From a virus, in the IMG/VR virus record IMGVR_UViG_3300008120_000018, positions 43,195-107,194 of that record: a stretch of DNA of 64,000 nt. One strand, 5' to 3'. This document shows positions 22,584 to 33,311 of this stretch, in pieces; position 1 is the first letter of the stretch, and every line of letters starts with the position of its first letter. The translations under genes and the position numbers were made by a program. The notes under the pieces are model-generated. The model saw only the letters and a list, made by a program, of their open reading frames with translations. It did not search any database and was not told the origin of the DNA.

Positions 22584-25500
22584 AGTAACTCTCACTCTCA
22601 TCTCGATAGGCCATACTATTAGGACGATCTACTGTTAGGTCGCTCATGTAGAGGGCGTCATAGGTGTCGTATTCATCACCATTGAATATAGTTTGTACGA
22701 AGAACTCAACAGGGGAGCCCGTGTCATCTACGACCTCGGTTTCAGCATTATCCTCTCGTTCCATGCGAGCTCGATTCATACCTTCTTGAGTAGCGCGTAT
22801 ACCAGCACTAACAGCGTCTAGAGCCGCGGGGGCTACACTACGCTGCATACTGACCTCTAACCCACGATGAAGTAACTTATTTACGAAGCCTGCTGATACG
22901 AGACTCAATGCCCCCGTGATGACGTTGCTAGCTACATTACGCAGGCCCGCGAATGGGTCAGAGTCTATTGTGGGCGCCTTACCGAGTGTCTTCTCTACGA
23001 ATGGGTTGATAATATAGCGGCCTGCGAGTTGAGCTGTTGCGCCAAAGGCTATCTCCTGTGCTAGTAGCATACCGACACCAATTGTATAGTCCTCGTGTAG
23101 TTGACCTGCTAGGCGGCCCTTGAATCCCATACTCATCAGAGTACCTGCAGCGAAACGTCCCATCTGGTTACCTGCTGGGGCGCTTACGTAGGCCATAGCG
23201 CCTAGCATATTACCCATAGTCTGCTGCATTGCCTCGGGGCGGGCTCCGCCACTACTAATCATATCTCCTGCCAGTGCCATTAGGGGGAATAGAAGTACAT
23301 CCATTAGATTACCGGCAGTATTGTTAAGAATAGGTAGATCATCTGCTACGCGTAAGAGGGGGCGGTCTGGTCGCGGGCGAGGGTCTAGTGGGTCTACATC
23401 AGGGGGTGAGCCGGCCAGTAGATAGTCGCGCCGACGAGCTGATAACTCCTTAGCTCTATCTGGGGCGACCCCCATATCCTGTAGCAGTTTTATATAGCGC
23501 GTATCGACGTCACGGCTCTCATAATCTCGTAGCTCCTCTACTAGTCTATCGGCTGTATCTACCTGCTGACCTAGTGCTGTAGCGCGAACATAAGTAACTA
23601 ATCGACTAGTGGCTGTCTCATCTGTGAGAACTGTCTTCTGAATAAATTCTGCTATCTCCTTATCAGCTGGGCTAGGGGTACCGCTATTGAGTAACACACT
23701 AAAGATATCTGCTATTTCATAGCGCTTACCATCAGCGTGAGTGAAGGTATCCATAAGAGACTCGAGGGCCCGTGTTACCTGCTCAGGCTCGTTTATCTTC
23801 CCGGCTGATACAGCCTGTAACAGTGATCTAACTAGCGGACTAGCTCCTGAGCCAGTAAGGTCACCAGCGGTAGTAATCAGATCCTGACCGAGTACATCCT
23901 CTAGTTGTCCTCCGTATAGTGTGGAGCGGGTACTATCATTAATAGCGAAGCGCAGTAGTTTACTGCCATCAGTATTAGCCCAGAGTGATGCACTCTCCCT
24001 ACTACGTAGGAAGTTCATAGCTAATATACGCTTAGTATCCGTACCCATATCCTGGAAGCGCTTATCTCCTATTACATCACGAGTGAAGTTCTGGAACTCT
24101 TCTACTTCTATCTCCATCTCGGTGAGGCCATTAGTGATGCCGCCTGCTATGAGAGTATCTATCTGAGCGGCCCGCGCGGGCTCACTATTTATGTAGGTCT
24201 CTACACTCTCTGCTAGGCCTCTACCAGAGCTAATGGGGTTACCTGCCTTATCGGTTGGCATAGCCCGCTCGAAGGCGAATACAGCCGTCATACCTACTAG
24301 GTCCTGACGTAGTTGATAACTGGCTATGAGGGCGCGGCTATGAGTACCTATTTCATCTCCTCGCAGTACGCTCAATCGACGAGATAAATCTAACTGCTCA
24401 GTTTCTCCAATGGATAGCTTAGTCAGCAGATCATTAATCTTAGAGTCCTGGGCATCATTAGTAGCTGATGCCAGTAATTCTTTATGAGCCCCTATATACG
24501 CATCTAACTTGAATAGAGGAGTTATAGATGGTAGTAGTCTACTCATATCATCTACTACACGCTGGCGCTCCACATCATCGACAGCATCTACAAAGCGCTT
24601 ATGGTACTGCGATAAGTTCTCTAGGAACTCAGCACCCCCCATCTTAGGCTTAATAGCGTCCCGCAGCATTTGCTGTATCTCTTGTAGGAATGTGCCTACC
24701 TCGCCTACCTCTGTTCTACTCTGGCGGGCCAGTCTCTGTATATCCACTATCTTACTATCGGCCTCTAGGTTAACATCACTCGCGCTCATGCCTCCTGCCA
24801 TACCCTGATCGATTAGTATACGACGCATGTCATCCTGTAGGGCCGAGCTATTCTCTAGTGCGTGAGACACAGCCATGATGGGGGAGCGCTCGTATAGCAT
24901 ACCCACGGTAGTGTTATACGTCTTACCGAGGATTACACTACCTGCCTGGCCCAGTACCTTCTGCATCATATCGAATTGGCCGCCGCTCATGACACTACCA
25001 TCAGCGCGCTTCATGTACTTGCTGAGATTATCGCGGGCATTAACAGCAGTTAGTTTATGCAGGAAGTCATAGGCCTTCTCTTCCTGATCATTACCTGTAG
25101 CGCTCAGGATATCATGTAGACTAGCCCGCACGAATGGCCCCGTATCAGGGTTATTAACAAGATCGGTTAGTATGTTCTGATCCGTAGAGGTAGATAATCT
25201 ATTGACTATATCAACTGCACTATCAGTTCTGCTCTGCTGTATTAATTCTAATAAGGGCTCATGGGCCGGCTGTATACGCGCGTATACGTCCTCCATCATA
25301 CCGAAGAGACCGCGGGACTGTTCTACTAATACCAGGGCATGTTCTATACCTCGCTGTTCCAGCATACCCTTATCTAATTTCATATAGCCCGCTACCCAGC
25401 TATACACTGAGTCGGTATACTCATTCCAATTAGCATTAGTGGCTACCTGCTGTATAGTATCCAGTAGAGCACTGGCACGCATATCTAGGTCATTAGCTTG

Positions 25501-28500
25501 CTTCTCTAGAATGGTGCGCTTAGCGGGATCAGCAGCCTGAGATGCCATCTCCCGCCGCTCCTTAGCGCGTTCCAGCATATCATCACGCTGCAACTTCATC
25601 TGAGAGTAATTGAAGAATATAGCGCTGAAGGTATCCCCGTCGAAGTCCCCTAGGTTACTAGTTATAAAGCTGATGGGATTAAGTAGAGTCAACGACTTAT
25701 TACGAGTATCATCAAAGAAGTTAAAGCCACTGCCAGTTAGGTCCCGGTATATGTTATTGATACTATTGAGCGTATCTAAGCCGAACACCAGCTTATCGAG
25801 ATGGGTGTTCCCAGGAGGCGGGCTACGTTGAATCCAGGCTCTTGTTAACTCTAGCTCAGTGAAGAACATACTCATATCAGCCTGTAGAGTACTATTCATT
25901 ATGAGTAATGAATCGCGCGCCGCACGATTAGCCATTACTGTATCTAGTTCCACTGCATAGGCAGCGTTTGCATCACTTACCAGCTTCCTATACTGAGCTA
26001 TGAGAGCTACACCTCTATTATGTAAATCAGTGCCCCGCGGGCTCTTACCTTCTAAATACGTATCTACAGCAGAGGTCACGGCATTAATAGTTCTCTCTAG
26101 ACTATCTAGTCTAGTAGAGAATGTATTCAGCATCTCAGCACCATCCTTACCACGCGTATCGCTGAAGAAGGATAGGTCTATGGGATTCTTACGTATACGG
26201 CCCTGTAGTAGATCCAGGTTATCAAACCTATTACCTAATGCATTAGTGTCAATGTAGATCCGCATATTATCAGGTATGATAGAGCGGGACGGGCCCTGAC
26301 TACCTATCATGAGCCCAGAGATAATAACAGGTAAGTGACCCAGATCTCTATACTTATGAGTTTTAGCTCCAGGCAGAGATTCTAATATTGTTCCCATCTC
26401 GGCTTCACCTAGAGTAGATATTAGAGAATCCCCGCTACCGCTGAATTTCATGCTACTGAATCTATCCATCTCAACTTTAATTTCTATCTCTAGTTGAGCG
26501 TATTCAGCTGCCTGTGAATCAGGAGCCAGTTTTCTTATACCGGCTGCTTTGCTCTGGAAGTTCTTACTTTTATCTACTACTGTCTCTAGCCCATACATAC
26601 CCGCTATACTGAGACCCTCAGTTATAGCGTATATCTGCTGTTGTATTAACCTGCGACCAATTCTCTTATCACCTGACTGGCTAATAACAGACAGGTTATT
26701 CTTAAGATGGTCCCCTAATCTACTAAGTATCTCCTCTCGTGTCTGACTACCTCGCGTACCAAAGCGCTCCATAGTGGCCTCTGCTAGTACGGCGCCGCGC
26801 ACAGGTACATACCAGCTAGCGGCCCCTACACCAGTAGTACCTGTCACACCTATCTTATTACCAGTGATAGACTGCAGATATGCACTCGCCAGGTCATTAT
26901 AAACGCGGGCCTCATAAGTGTTATTGAGTTCCTGGAACCGAGTCAACTCCTGTATCTGGAAGTCACTGAGGCCCTCTAGTTCAACAGTAGTCCTCGAGCC
27001 AGACTCAATGGCCACCTTCTCGAAGATATCGCGTACTGCACTACCGGGGGCCAGCATAATCCACTTATCTACCGTAGCAGCGGCTATCTCATTCTCGTGG
27101 CTACCGAACTGGATACCTGCTATCCTCACGTCCTCAGGACTCAAGATAAATCCCCTATCCTTAATAGTTGTATTGAATACAACGTTATTCCCCTCTATAC
27201 GGAAGGAGGGGAACTCATAGGCTATACGACGAAGACCCTTCTGGCCCATTGACTGCACGGTAGCTTCAGTAGCCTCTACACCCAGTACCTTATCCCCTGC
27301 TAGACGCCAGCGAGACGCATGGGCATATACATCATTCTTCAGGACACGAAGTGACTGGCGCACTACATTACGCAGAGTATCTCTATCGGTCCCAGCAGGT
27401 TGCCCCATCCATGTAGCTATCTCATCAAGTATAGTATGAGTAACATTAGTAGTATCGAGGCCCGACCCTCTAGTATATGACACCATGTCAGTATCACTGG
27501 CACTCTCGAGTAGAGACAATGCAGTGTGGAACTGCCTGTATCGTTCGCGTAGATTAGTTATATCACTTAATGGGGCCCGCGCATCGTTATATGCTCCTAG
27601 TAGTATCTCTCCCAACGTAGAGTTAGCGTGGAAGTCCAGACTAGCCAGGTCATACATAGGGATATCATCCACCGCTATTTTATTGGGGTCTGCCCCTATG
27701 GCCATCTTCATGACGCCAAGGATAGCCCTACGCATACTATCAACACTACCATCACGCTTGAATTTATCCACGTTAGCCATGAAGGGACTAGATACTATAT
27801 GCTGCATTTCTAGTTGCGCAGTGTCCTTACTACTCAATGGCACCTTAGAGCTACTACCCATCACGGCATTATATAGCACTACATAGCGAGAGTAATTACT
27901 CAATCTATCGAGCATAACGGCCACGTTCTCCTGGCCTACGCTTATCTCATCTGCCTGCGTAACACCTGCTATAGCGCTCATAGCCGCATACGCATGACGA
28001 GATATACTATCGCTACCAGTCACTGGCGTAGTCTTGAGCTCTAGGGTATTATTAAGTGACATGAGCTGCATCATAATCTCTAGATTACCGGCTATAGCAG
28101 CACGCTCAAAGCCGCGACCCATAGCCCCAGTATCTACATAACCCCTGCGCGCTGCATCTGCTGCATCTACTATCAGACCTACCTTATTAGATAGTGCCCC
28201 GCTACTAGTTCCACTGCGCAGGGCCATCATTATCTCTGATATATCAATGGCCCCTAGAACAGGACTCTGTAGTCTATTAATAGCACCATCACCCCCGCGT
28301 ACTAGCTTCTTACCTATTTCGAGATGAGGGGGGCCATCTCCTAGTTTATCATTCCGCATAAGTTCCAGCATAGTAGACATATAGAGGTCACGATAGTAAT
28401 TACCGAGCCGCCCCTGCGCTGCCAACTGCGCTATCTCTATATGGACACTGTCTATATTAATATTGCTGCTATTACTAAAGAGACGCGAATCAGTTATGGA

Positions 28501-31500
28501 AAGGAGAGCGGCCGCTATCTGCTGATCATTCCGTTCTAGTACCCCCCGACGGAATAGCTCCCCGCCATTATAGGTAAGTAGAGTAGCCCCGTGGTTGAAT
28601 GCGTAGCTCTTCAGGTTAGTGGGGCTGATTATATACTGGATGTCCTCTATCTCGAGGGCACTATGATAGCCCCCCTGCTGTATAGTGGGGAACACCTCAC
28701 TACGCATAACGTCCTCGCTCAGGAACACAGGGACTATCTTAGCCAGACCGCGCTCTGCCTCTACCCTTCGAGAGCCACCCTCAAGTAGAGTGCGTAGGAA
28801 TTGTATCTGCACCTGCACCTCATTAGTAGCATCGCTACCAGTCAGCCTACTGACCTGTAGTAGCTGCTCAATAGCGTACTCGCCTCGTATACCAGCTGCG
28901 GCACTAGTAGCCATAGCGGCCCCCATATTAGGATTACGGGATGTACTCTCTATCTGGTCTAGGAATACACGCATCTCACTACGACTAGTGATAGCCTGCT
29001 TACGGCGCCCCTCTCTATCTAGTAGATAGTAGCGCTGCTCTCTCTCATCGAATACAATACGGTCATCGCTACTCACCAGTATATTATCGAATGTCCAATC
29101 CCGCCCTAGTAGACTAGCCTTACTACTCTTAGTAGCCTGATCTAGGAAGCCGCGTCTTACCCTATGTAGAGGGTTAGCATACGCGTAGTCACTATAGGCT
29201 CCCTCCAGTGCCATAATCATAACAGTAGGACGGGCCTGTCCAGAGCCTATCAATCCCCGCTCTCTACTAGCGAATAGCTGAGATTGCACTATAGTGGCGC
29301 GGAATAACTCGGCCAGTACGCTATCATCCTCAGTGGGTATATCCTCACTATCGATACCCAGGCGGTCGGCCAATTCATACCGTATAGCCTCTAATTCTAC
29401 AGCTGCCTCACTACTCATAAAGCGAGATATTCTACCACTGAATATAGCACCATAGCGATAGCTATCATCTACGATACTACTATCTAGTCCACGTGCCTCT
29501 AACCCGGCGCGCAGGTCAGCTAGGTATGCGTCCTGATACATGCTGCCCTGCAGTACATCTACATCGCTACCTCCGTAACGGGCTTGATACCTAACGGGGG
29601 TCAACTCAGGTATGACCCTACCGGTATCAGTGGGACTAACTAACTCCAGCACCCGGGTATAACCCTCGCTTATATCCATGAGCGGGCGCATACCAATCAC
29701 GTTCTTGAGACGCTGAGGCACCTGATCCGGCTTATTAGGATCAAAGAAGAACCGGAGTAGATTATCGCCGCGGGCATCGAACTCTGCTTCTAGCAGGGAG
29801 CGGTCTATGCCCAAATGGCTCACTGCCTTCATGTATTCACTCAGCTCATCTCGTCGTATGATATCTCCCACACCAGTACTGCGTATGATGGATAGGTCGA
29901 AGACCTCACTGGCAGTGGCACGGCGAGATAGAGGTAGCACATTATTATAACCAGTAAAGTACTGGCTCTCATCAGTAGCCGTAGGGCCTGCATTACCTTC
30001 AGCAACTCGTACAAAGAGAAAGTCATCGCCTACACCAAGATCAGATACCGGACCTACAGGCAGTGGGCTGGCAGTATAAGCAAAGGCACTCAGGTTACTA
30101 AAGGTAGTCTCATTAGCCTTAATACGACGTAGTGCGGCATTAACTATAGATATACCAGCGGGCTGCCTATCCTGACCAAAACCGTAGGCTAGTAAGCGAT
30201 TACTTGCTTGTGTAGAACCATAATTACGAGCCTGTGTAGGGGTAAGGAACGCGGCGAATGCACTATCATGTATCTCCTTTAACCTCTCGCGCGCATCAGT
30301 CTTATAGCGACTATCATTCTGGGATTCGATAAACTTGAATAACACATCAGCGAACATAGGGCCCTGATCCATAATCTCATATAGCTTATTAGCAGCAAGA
30401 TTAAGGGCCCCTCTGCGGTGTGCCTCTAGGTCTATTATGGGCTGGCCTCTTTCATCTGCAGACCGCGCATAGGTAAGAAATATGTTAGATAGTTCCTCGA
30501 AGGCCACTCTACGGCGGCTATCAATACGAGATATACCCGCTAGGTCTCGTATACGATCTAGATCGGGGTCACTAGAGTAAAACAAGGAGGTCAGGTTACT
30601 GAGGCCCTGCTGTACTCTACTAGTACCCTCGTCCGTGGTTAGGTCAAGACCACTCACGCCCAATAGCTTCTCGAAGAAGTTCATGGCACTCTGATACTGA
30701 GCGCCAGGGTCGCGCTGTACGGCTTGGGCAGCGCGTATATTATCAGGGCTATAGTACCTCTGGTACTCTATAAGTGGGGCCCGCACTAAACGAGTAGTCT
30801 CACTCTCTAACGCAATAGAGCTCATGAGACCCACTACTACATCCAGTGGATTAAGGCGCAGGCGTCTACGGGGATCCAGACCCACACCAAGACCATCACG
30901 TTCTATAGCCAGCTCCATACGCATTGTGCCAGTATTGAACAGCTCAGCTGACTCTATCTGACGACCCCCGCTTATATCTATGAAGGCGGCGGGCCCCTGT
31001 CCACTAGCGTTCTTATAGGCACCCCATCTATATACACGCTGAGTAGGTAGGCCCTTATTGAGCGTTAGAGTAGCGCCCTCTAGGTTAAGACCATCGTAGT
31101 CTCGCTGTACGCCTATGACCTCAGAGCCTACAGCCGCGTTAACTCTCTCTATTTCGTTGATTAGGTCCAGTATGGCTCCTCTATCTACTCTATTACCGTA
31201 CATAGACCTACGGTCCCGTTCACTATAATGAGTCTCACCTATTCGTTGTATTCCCAGGGAGCTCTGTAATTTATAGAAGGCCCGCGCGTATTCTCTATTC
31301 TCCTCATTACGCTCCTCATTAGAGAGACTGAGAGGGCTTGTACCCCCCACCCTATCGTAAATTATATTGATCTCCTGGTTAACGAATTGGCGGCTCAGGG
31401 GATCATCATTATCTGCCAGAGAATTAAGACCATAGTTACTAGATCCCTGGCTACCACCCAGGATATCGAAGGCCTGGCGATTGTTTATATTCTGCATGTC

Positions 31501-33255
31501 AGGCCCGGCCCCTTGATTTATGGCGTCATTCTCGTAGGTCGCCAGATATGCCTTAACGTGGCTGCGCGGTACTGCAGTCGGCTCTATATTACCGCTAGCT
31601 ATAGCTAATAGTTGTCGGGCCATACGCTGCTGGCCTTCGAGATCTCCACTATAGAAGCCATACGTGCTCAGCACGTTAGCCATATCACTAACATCAGTGC
31701 CCCGGCTCTCCTTAATCCAGCGGGCCACGTCATAATTAGATTGAGATAACTCAGCAGCTAGTTTCTGGTTGCTTAGTAGTAAGCGGCTCATAGGGTCCTG
31801 CACATCCTCTCGATAGGTATGTACATCTACTCCTATACGAGCGCGACCCTCTATAACCAAATCTAATACATTAGCCTGGAGCTTAGAGTATTCCTGCTCT
31901 CTGGCTTGCATGTATGCCTGGTAACCCGATAGTGTTCTCTCGTGCTCAGGATTCTCTCCCATCTCTCCCTTAAGCTGGCTTGCCATTAGGGTCTTATCGT
32001 GTTTGAGTAGGAACACCTGATTGAGTACCATATAGAGGCGGCCCGTCTTACCATCGATAGTAGGCCTATTAATGAGCTCACCTACATGGCGGCGTAGAGC
32101 AGTATTAATATCACCAGCACCGCCTATACTATCCTGCCCCGTGAATAGAACTCTATCGCCACCATCTAATCTATCCATAACATCACGAGCCTGTAGGTAT
32201 AACTTATCGGCCCGCGTTATGGTGTCAGGCAGTATACCCCTATCGGCATCCTGTATTTGGCTATAGGTCAGGTTAGTGCGTATAGTCCGCGTGAACTCTA
32301 CATTAGAGCCCGCCTGTTCTAGCGATTGTCCTAGTGGCCGCGTCACGTTCATCGTACCTATGAGAGCGGACCTATCACTAACGAAGAACTTAGGGTGATT
32401 ACGTCTATCAGCCCATTGGATATCTATATCTACATCAGTCCCGAAGCGGTCCCGTAGATAGGACAGCCGCTTATAAAACATAATGTTGGGGCCCAGGATA
32501 TCATAATTCTTACGAGAGTCCCCATCAGTCTCAGATGGGGCAGCCATACGAACTACCACACGACCACCCTGGCCACTACCAGCTATCCTCTCTACAGCTT
32601 CACCCACCATATCTATAGCGCGCTCATTCTGGAACTGATAAATATCTATACGCAGTTCTCTCTCTGCTGTATCTACTAGCGCGGCAATAGGTAGTAAGCC
32701 GGGCCGTACATTATAACCATCATCAGATAGTAGATCCAACATGCTAGAACGATTCTCTAGTAGTAGGCGGCGTTCATCGTCTATGCCCTCTAGGTTAGAC
32801 CGCATAGTGAGCTGATCTCGCTGGGCCATCCAATTAAGCATATCATCAGTCTGGGTACGGGCAGGAGTAGCTGTACCCCCCATACCTGCTATGTATTCGA
32901 AGTACTCCTGACGAGCGGGGCCCTCTATACTATCCCATAGACTCGAGATAGCAGCTCGACTACTACTAGTATCAACTACCCTATCATAGAAGGCATCAGC
33001 TAGCACCATCTCCATAGAGGCGTCGGTACCAGGTGGTATAAAGTTAGGGTCCATTAATACTTCTAGAGGATTGTAGCCCTGTAATAATCTACTGCGCGTA
33101 TCCTCAGGAATACGGTAGAGGGCATTCCAACGAGCACTGTCATTAAATCGATTACTAGAGAATAGTGAGCTATTGATATCCATCAGTAGAGTACAAAACC
33201 TATTAAATAGAGCTATAGCTGAAAAACTGCCTACTTTAGCGGGCAGTGGCCTCAT
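22567..33255 (-). CDS. Giant 3562-aa protein: PLD-like N-terminus and RNA-polymerase-like DFDGD motif
   Basis: One open leftward frame of 10.7 kb. Near residues 200-320 there is a phospholipase-D-like half-domain: IDIYQFQNERAID, GRVVVRM, then HPKFFVSDRSALIGTMN (His287, Lys289, Asp294, Gly300, Asn303) and SNVE. A second weaker copy, KHDKTLMAS, lies at 418-426 with Asp replaced. Much of the middle is helical. At 2525-2545, LNPISFITSNLGDFDGDTF gives the DxDGD catalytic loop (Asp 2537, 2539, 2541) of RNA polymerases, followed about 200 residues later by SVILGKTYNTTVGML. The C-terminus (about 3260-3450) has Ala/Gly/Met-rich hydrophobic segments. By family knowledge this resembles crAss-like virion polymerases, or a tape measure carrying one. 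The start may instead be the Met at codon 26. A purely structural role remains possible. Confidence 0.7.
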   Translation of the reverse strand: MRPLPAKVGSFSAIALFNRFCTLLMDINSSLFSSNRFNDSARWNALYRIPEDTRSRLLQGYNPLEVLMDPNFIPPGTDASMEMVLADAFYDRVVDTSSSRAAISSLWDSIEGPARQEYFEYIAGMGGTATPARTQTDDMLNWMAQRDQLTMRSNLEGIDDERRLLLENRSSMLDLLSDDGYNVRPGLLPIAALVDTAERELRIDIYQFQNERAIDMVGEAVERIAGSGQGGRVVVRMAAPSETDGDSRKNYDILGPNIMFYKRLSYLRDRFGTDVDIDIQWADRRNHPKFFVSDRSALIGTMNVTRPLGQSLEQAGSNVEFTRTIRTNLTYSQIQDADRGILPDTITRADKLYLQARDVMDRLDGGDRVLFTGQDSIGGAGDINTALRRHVGELINRPTIDGKTGRLYMVLNQVFLLKHDKTLMASQLKGEMGENPEHERTLSGYQAYMQAREQEYSKLQANVLDLVIEGRARIGVDVHTYREDVQDPMSRLLLSNQKLAAELSQSNYDVARWIKESRGTDVSDMANVLSTYGFYSGDLEGQQRMARQLLAIASGNIEPTAVPRSHVKAYLATYENDAINQGAGPDMQNINNRQAFDILGGSQGSSNYGLNSLADNDDPLSRQFVNQEINIIYDRVGGTSPLSLSNEERNEENREYARAFYKLQSSLGIQRIGETHYSERDRRSMYGNRVDRGAILDLINEIERVNAAVGSEVIGVQRDYDGLNLEGATLTLNKGLPTQRVYRWGAYKNASGQGPAAFIDISGGRQIESAELFNTGTMRMELAIERDGLGVGLDPRRRLRLNPLDVVVGLMSSIALESETTRLVRAPLIEYQRYYSPDNIRAAQAVQRDPGAQYQSAMNFFEKLLGVSGLDLTTDEGTSRVQQGLSNLTSLFYSSDPDLDRIRDLAGISRIDSRRRVAFEELSNIFLTYARSADERGQPIIDLEAHRRGALNLAANKLYEIMDQGPMFADVLFKFIESQNDSRYKTDARERLKEIHDSAFAAFLTPTQARNYGSTQASNRLLAYGFGQDRQPAGISIVNAALRRIKANETTFSNLSAFAYTASPLPVGPVSDLGVGDDFLFVRVAEGNAGPTATDESQYFTGYNNVLPLSRRATASEVFDLSIIRSTGVGDIIRRDELSEYMKAVSHLGIDRSLLEAEFDARGDNLLRFFFDPNKPDQVPQRLKNVIGMRPLMDISEGYTRVLELVSPTDTGRVIPELTPVRYQARYGGSDVDVLQGSMYQDAYLADLRAGLEARGLDSSIVDDSYRYGAIFSGRISRFMSSEAAVELEAIRYELADRLGIDSEDIPTEDDSVLAELFRATIVQSQLFASRERGLIGSGQARPTVMIMALEGAYSDYAYANPLHRVRRGFLDQATKSSKASLLGRDWTFDNILVSSDDRIVFDEREQRYYLLDREGRRKQAITSRSEMRVFLDQIESTSRNPNMGAAMATSAAAGIRGEYAIEQLLQVSRLTGSDATNEVQVQIQFLRTLLEGGSRRVEAERGLAKIVPVFLSEDVMRSEVFPTIQQGGYHSALEIEDIQYIISPTNLKSYAFNHGATLLTYNGGELFRRGVLERNDQQIAAALLSITDSRLFSNSSNINIDSVHIEIAQLAAQGRLGNYYRDLYMSTMLELMRNDKLGDGPPHLEIGKKLVRGGDGAINRLQSPVLGAIDISEIMMALRSGTSSGALSNKVGLIVDAADAARRGYVDTGAMGRGFERAAIAGNLEIMMQLMSLNNTLELKTTPVTGSDSISRHAYAAMSAIAGVTQADEISVGQENVAVMLDRLSNYSRYVVLYNAVMGSSSKVPLSSKDTAQLEMQHIVSSPFMANVDKFKRDGSVDSMRRAILGVMKMAIGADPNKIAVDDIPMYDLASLDFHANSTLGEILLGAYNDARAPLSDITNLRERYRQFHTALSLLESASDTDMVSYTRGSGLDTTNVTHTILDEIATWMGQPAGTDRDTLRNVVRQSLRVLKNDVYAHASRWRLAGDKVLGVEATEATVQSMGQKGLRRIAYEFPSFRIEGNNVVFNTTIKDRGFILSPEDVRIAGIQFGSHENEIAAATVDKWIMLAPGSAVRDIFEKVAIESGSRTTVELEGLSDFQIQELTRFQELNNTYEARVYNDLASAYLQSITGNKIGVTGTTGVGAASWYVPVRGAVLAEATMERFGTRGSQTREEILSRLGDHLKNNLSVISQSGDKRIGRRLIQQQIYAITEGLSIAGMYGLETVVDKSKNFQSKAAGIRKLAPDSQAAEYAQLEIEIKVEMDRFSSMKFSGSGDSLISTLGEAEMGTILESLPGAKTHKYRDLGHLPVIISGLMIGSQGPSRSIIPDNMRIYIDTNALGNRFDNLDLLQGRIRKNPIDLSFFSDTRGKDGAEMLNTFSTRLDSLERTINAVTSAVDTYLEGKSPRGTDLHNRGVALIAQYRKLVSDANAAYAVELDTVMANRAARDSLLIMNSTLQADMSMFFTELELTRAWIQRSPPPGNTHLDKLVFGLDTLNSINNIYRDLTGSGFNFFDDTRNKSLTLLNPISFITSNLGDFDGDTFSAIFFNYSQMKLQRDDMLERAKERREMASQAADPAKRTILEKQANDLDMRASALLDTIQQVATNANWNEYTDSVYSWVAGYMKLDKGMLEQRGIEHALVLVEQSRGLFGMMEDVYARIQPAHEPLLELIQQSRTDSAVDIVNRLSTSTDQNILTDLVNNPDTGPFVRASLHDILSATGNDQEEKAYDFLHKLTAVNARDNLSKYMKRADGSVMSGGQFDMMQKVLGQAGSVILGKTYNTTVGMLYERSPIMAVSHALENSSALQDDMRRILIDQGMAGGMSASDVNLEADSKIVDIQRLARQSRTEVGEVGTFLQEIQQMLRDAIKPKMGGAEFLENLSQYHKRFVDAVDDVERQRVVDDMSRLLPSITPLFKLDAYIGAHKELLASATNDAQDSKINDLLTKLSIGETEQLDLSRRLSVLRGDEIGTHSRALIASYQLRQDLVGMTAVFAFERAMPTDKAGNPISSGRGLAESVETYINSEPARAAQIDTLIAGGITNGLTEMEIEVEEFQNFTRDVIGDKRFQDMGTDTKRILAMNFLRSRESASLWANTDGSKLLRFAINDSTRSTLYGGQLEDVLGQDLITTAGDLTGSGASPLVRSLLQAVSAGKINEPEQVTRALESLMDTFTHADGKRYEIADIFSVLLNSGTPSPADKEIAEFIQKTVLTDETATSRLVTYVRATALGQQVDTADRLVEELRDYESRDVDTRYIKLLQDMGVAPDRAKELSARRRDYLLAGSPPDVDPLDPRPRPDRPLLRVADDLPILNNTAGNLMDVLLFPLMALAGDMISSGGARPEAMQQTMGNMLGAMAYVSAPAGNQMGRFAAGTLMSMGFKGRLAGQLHEDYTIGVGMLLAQEIAFGATAQLAGRYIINPFVEKTLGKAPTIDSDPFAGLRNVASNVITGALSLVSAGFVNKLLHRGLEVSMQRSVAPAALDAVSAGIRATQEGMNRARMEREDNAETEVVDDTGSPVEFFVQTIFNGDEYDTYDALYMSDLTVDRPNSMAYRDESESYSMDLV

Positions 33256-33311
33256 AGGATTATATCAATCAGCTTATCTGATATCTTATAGCACATACAT
33301 GGAGAGACGTT
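33256..33311. promoter_or_regulatory. Divergent spacer between giant gene and late operon
   Basis: A 56-bp AT-rich spacer with CTTATCTGATATCTTATAGC. It must carry the start signals of the giant gene on one side and of the late operon on the other. GAGAG lies just before the ATG at 33312. No clear consensus promoter stands out. Confidence 0.4.

Noticed and set aside
22567-33255. Several rightward frames of 60-130 aa inside the giant gene
   Set aside because: They are shadows of the long minus-strand gene, lack ribosome sites and have no coherent composition.
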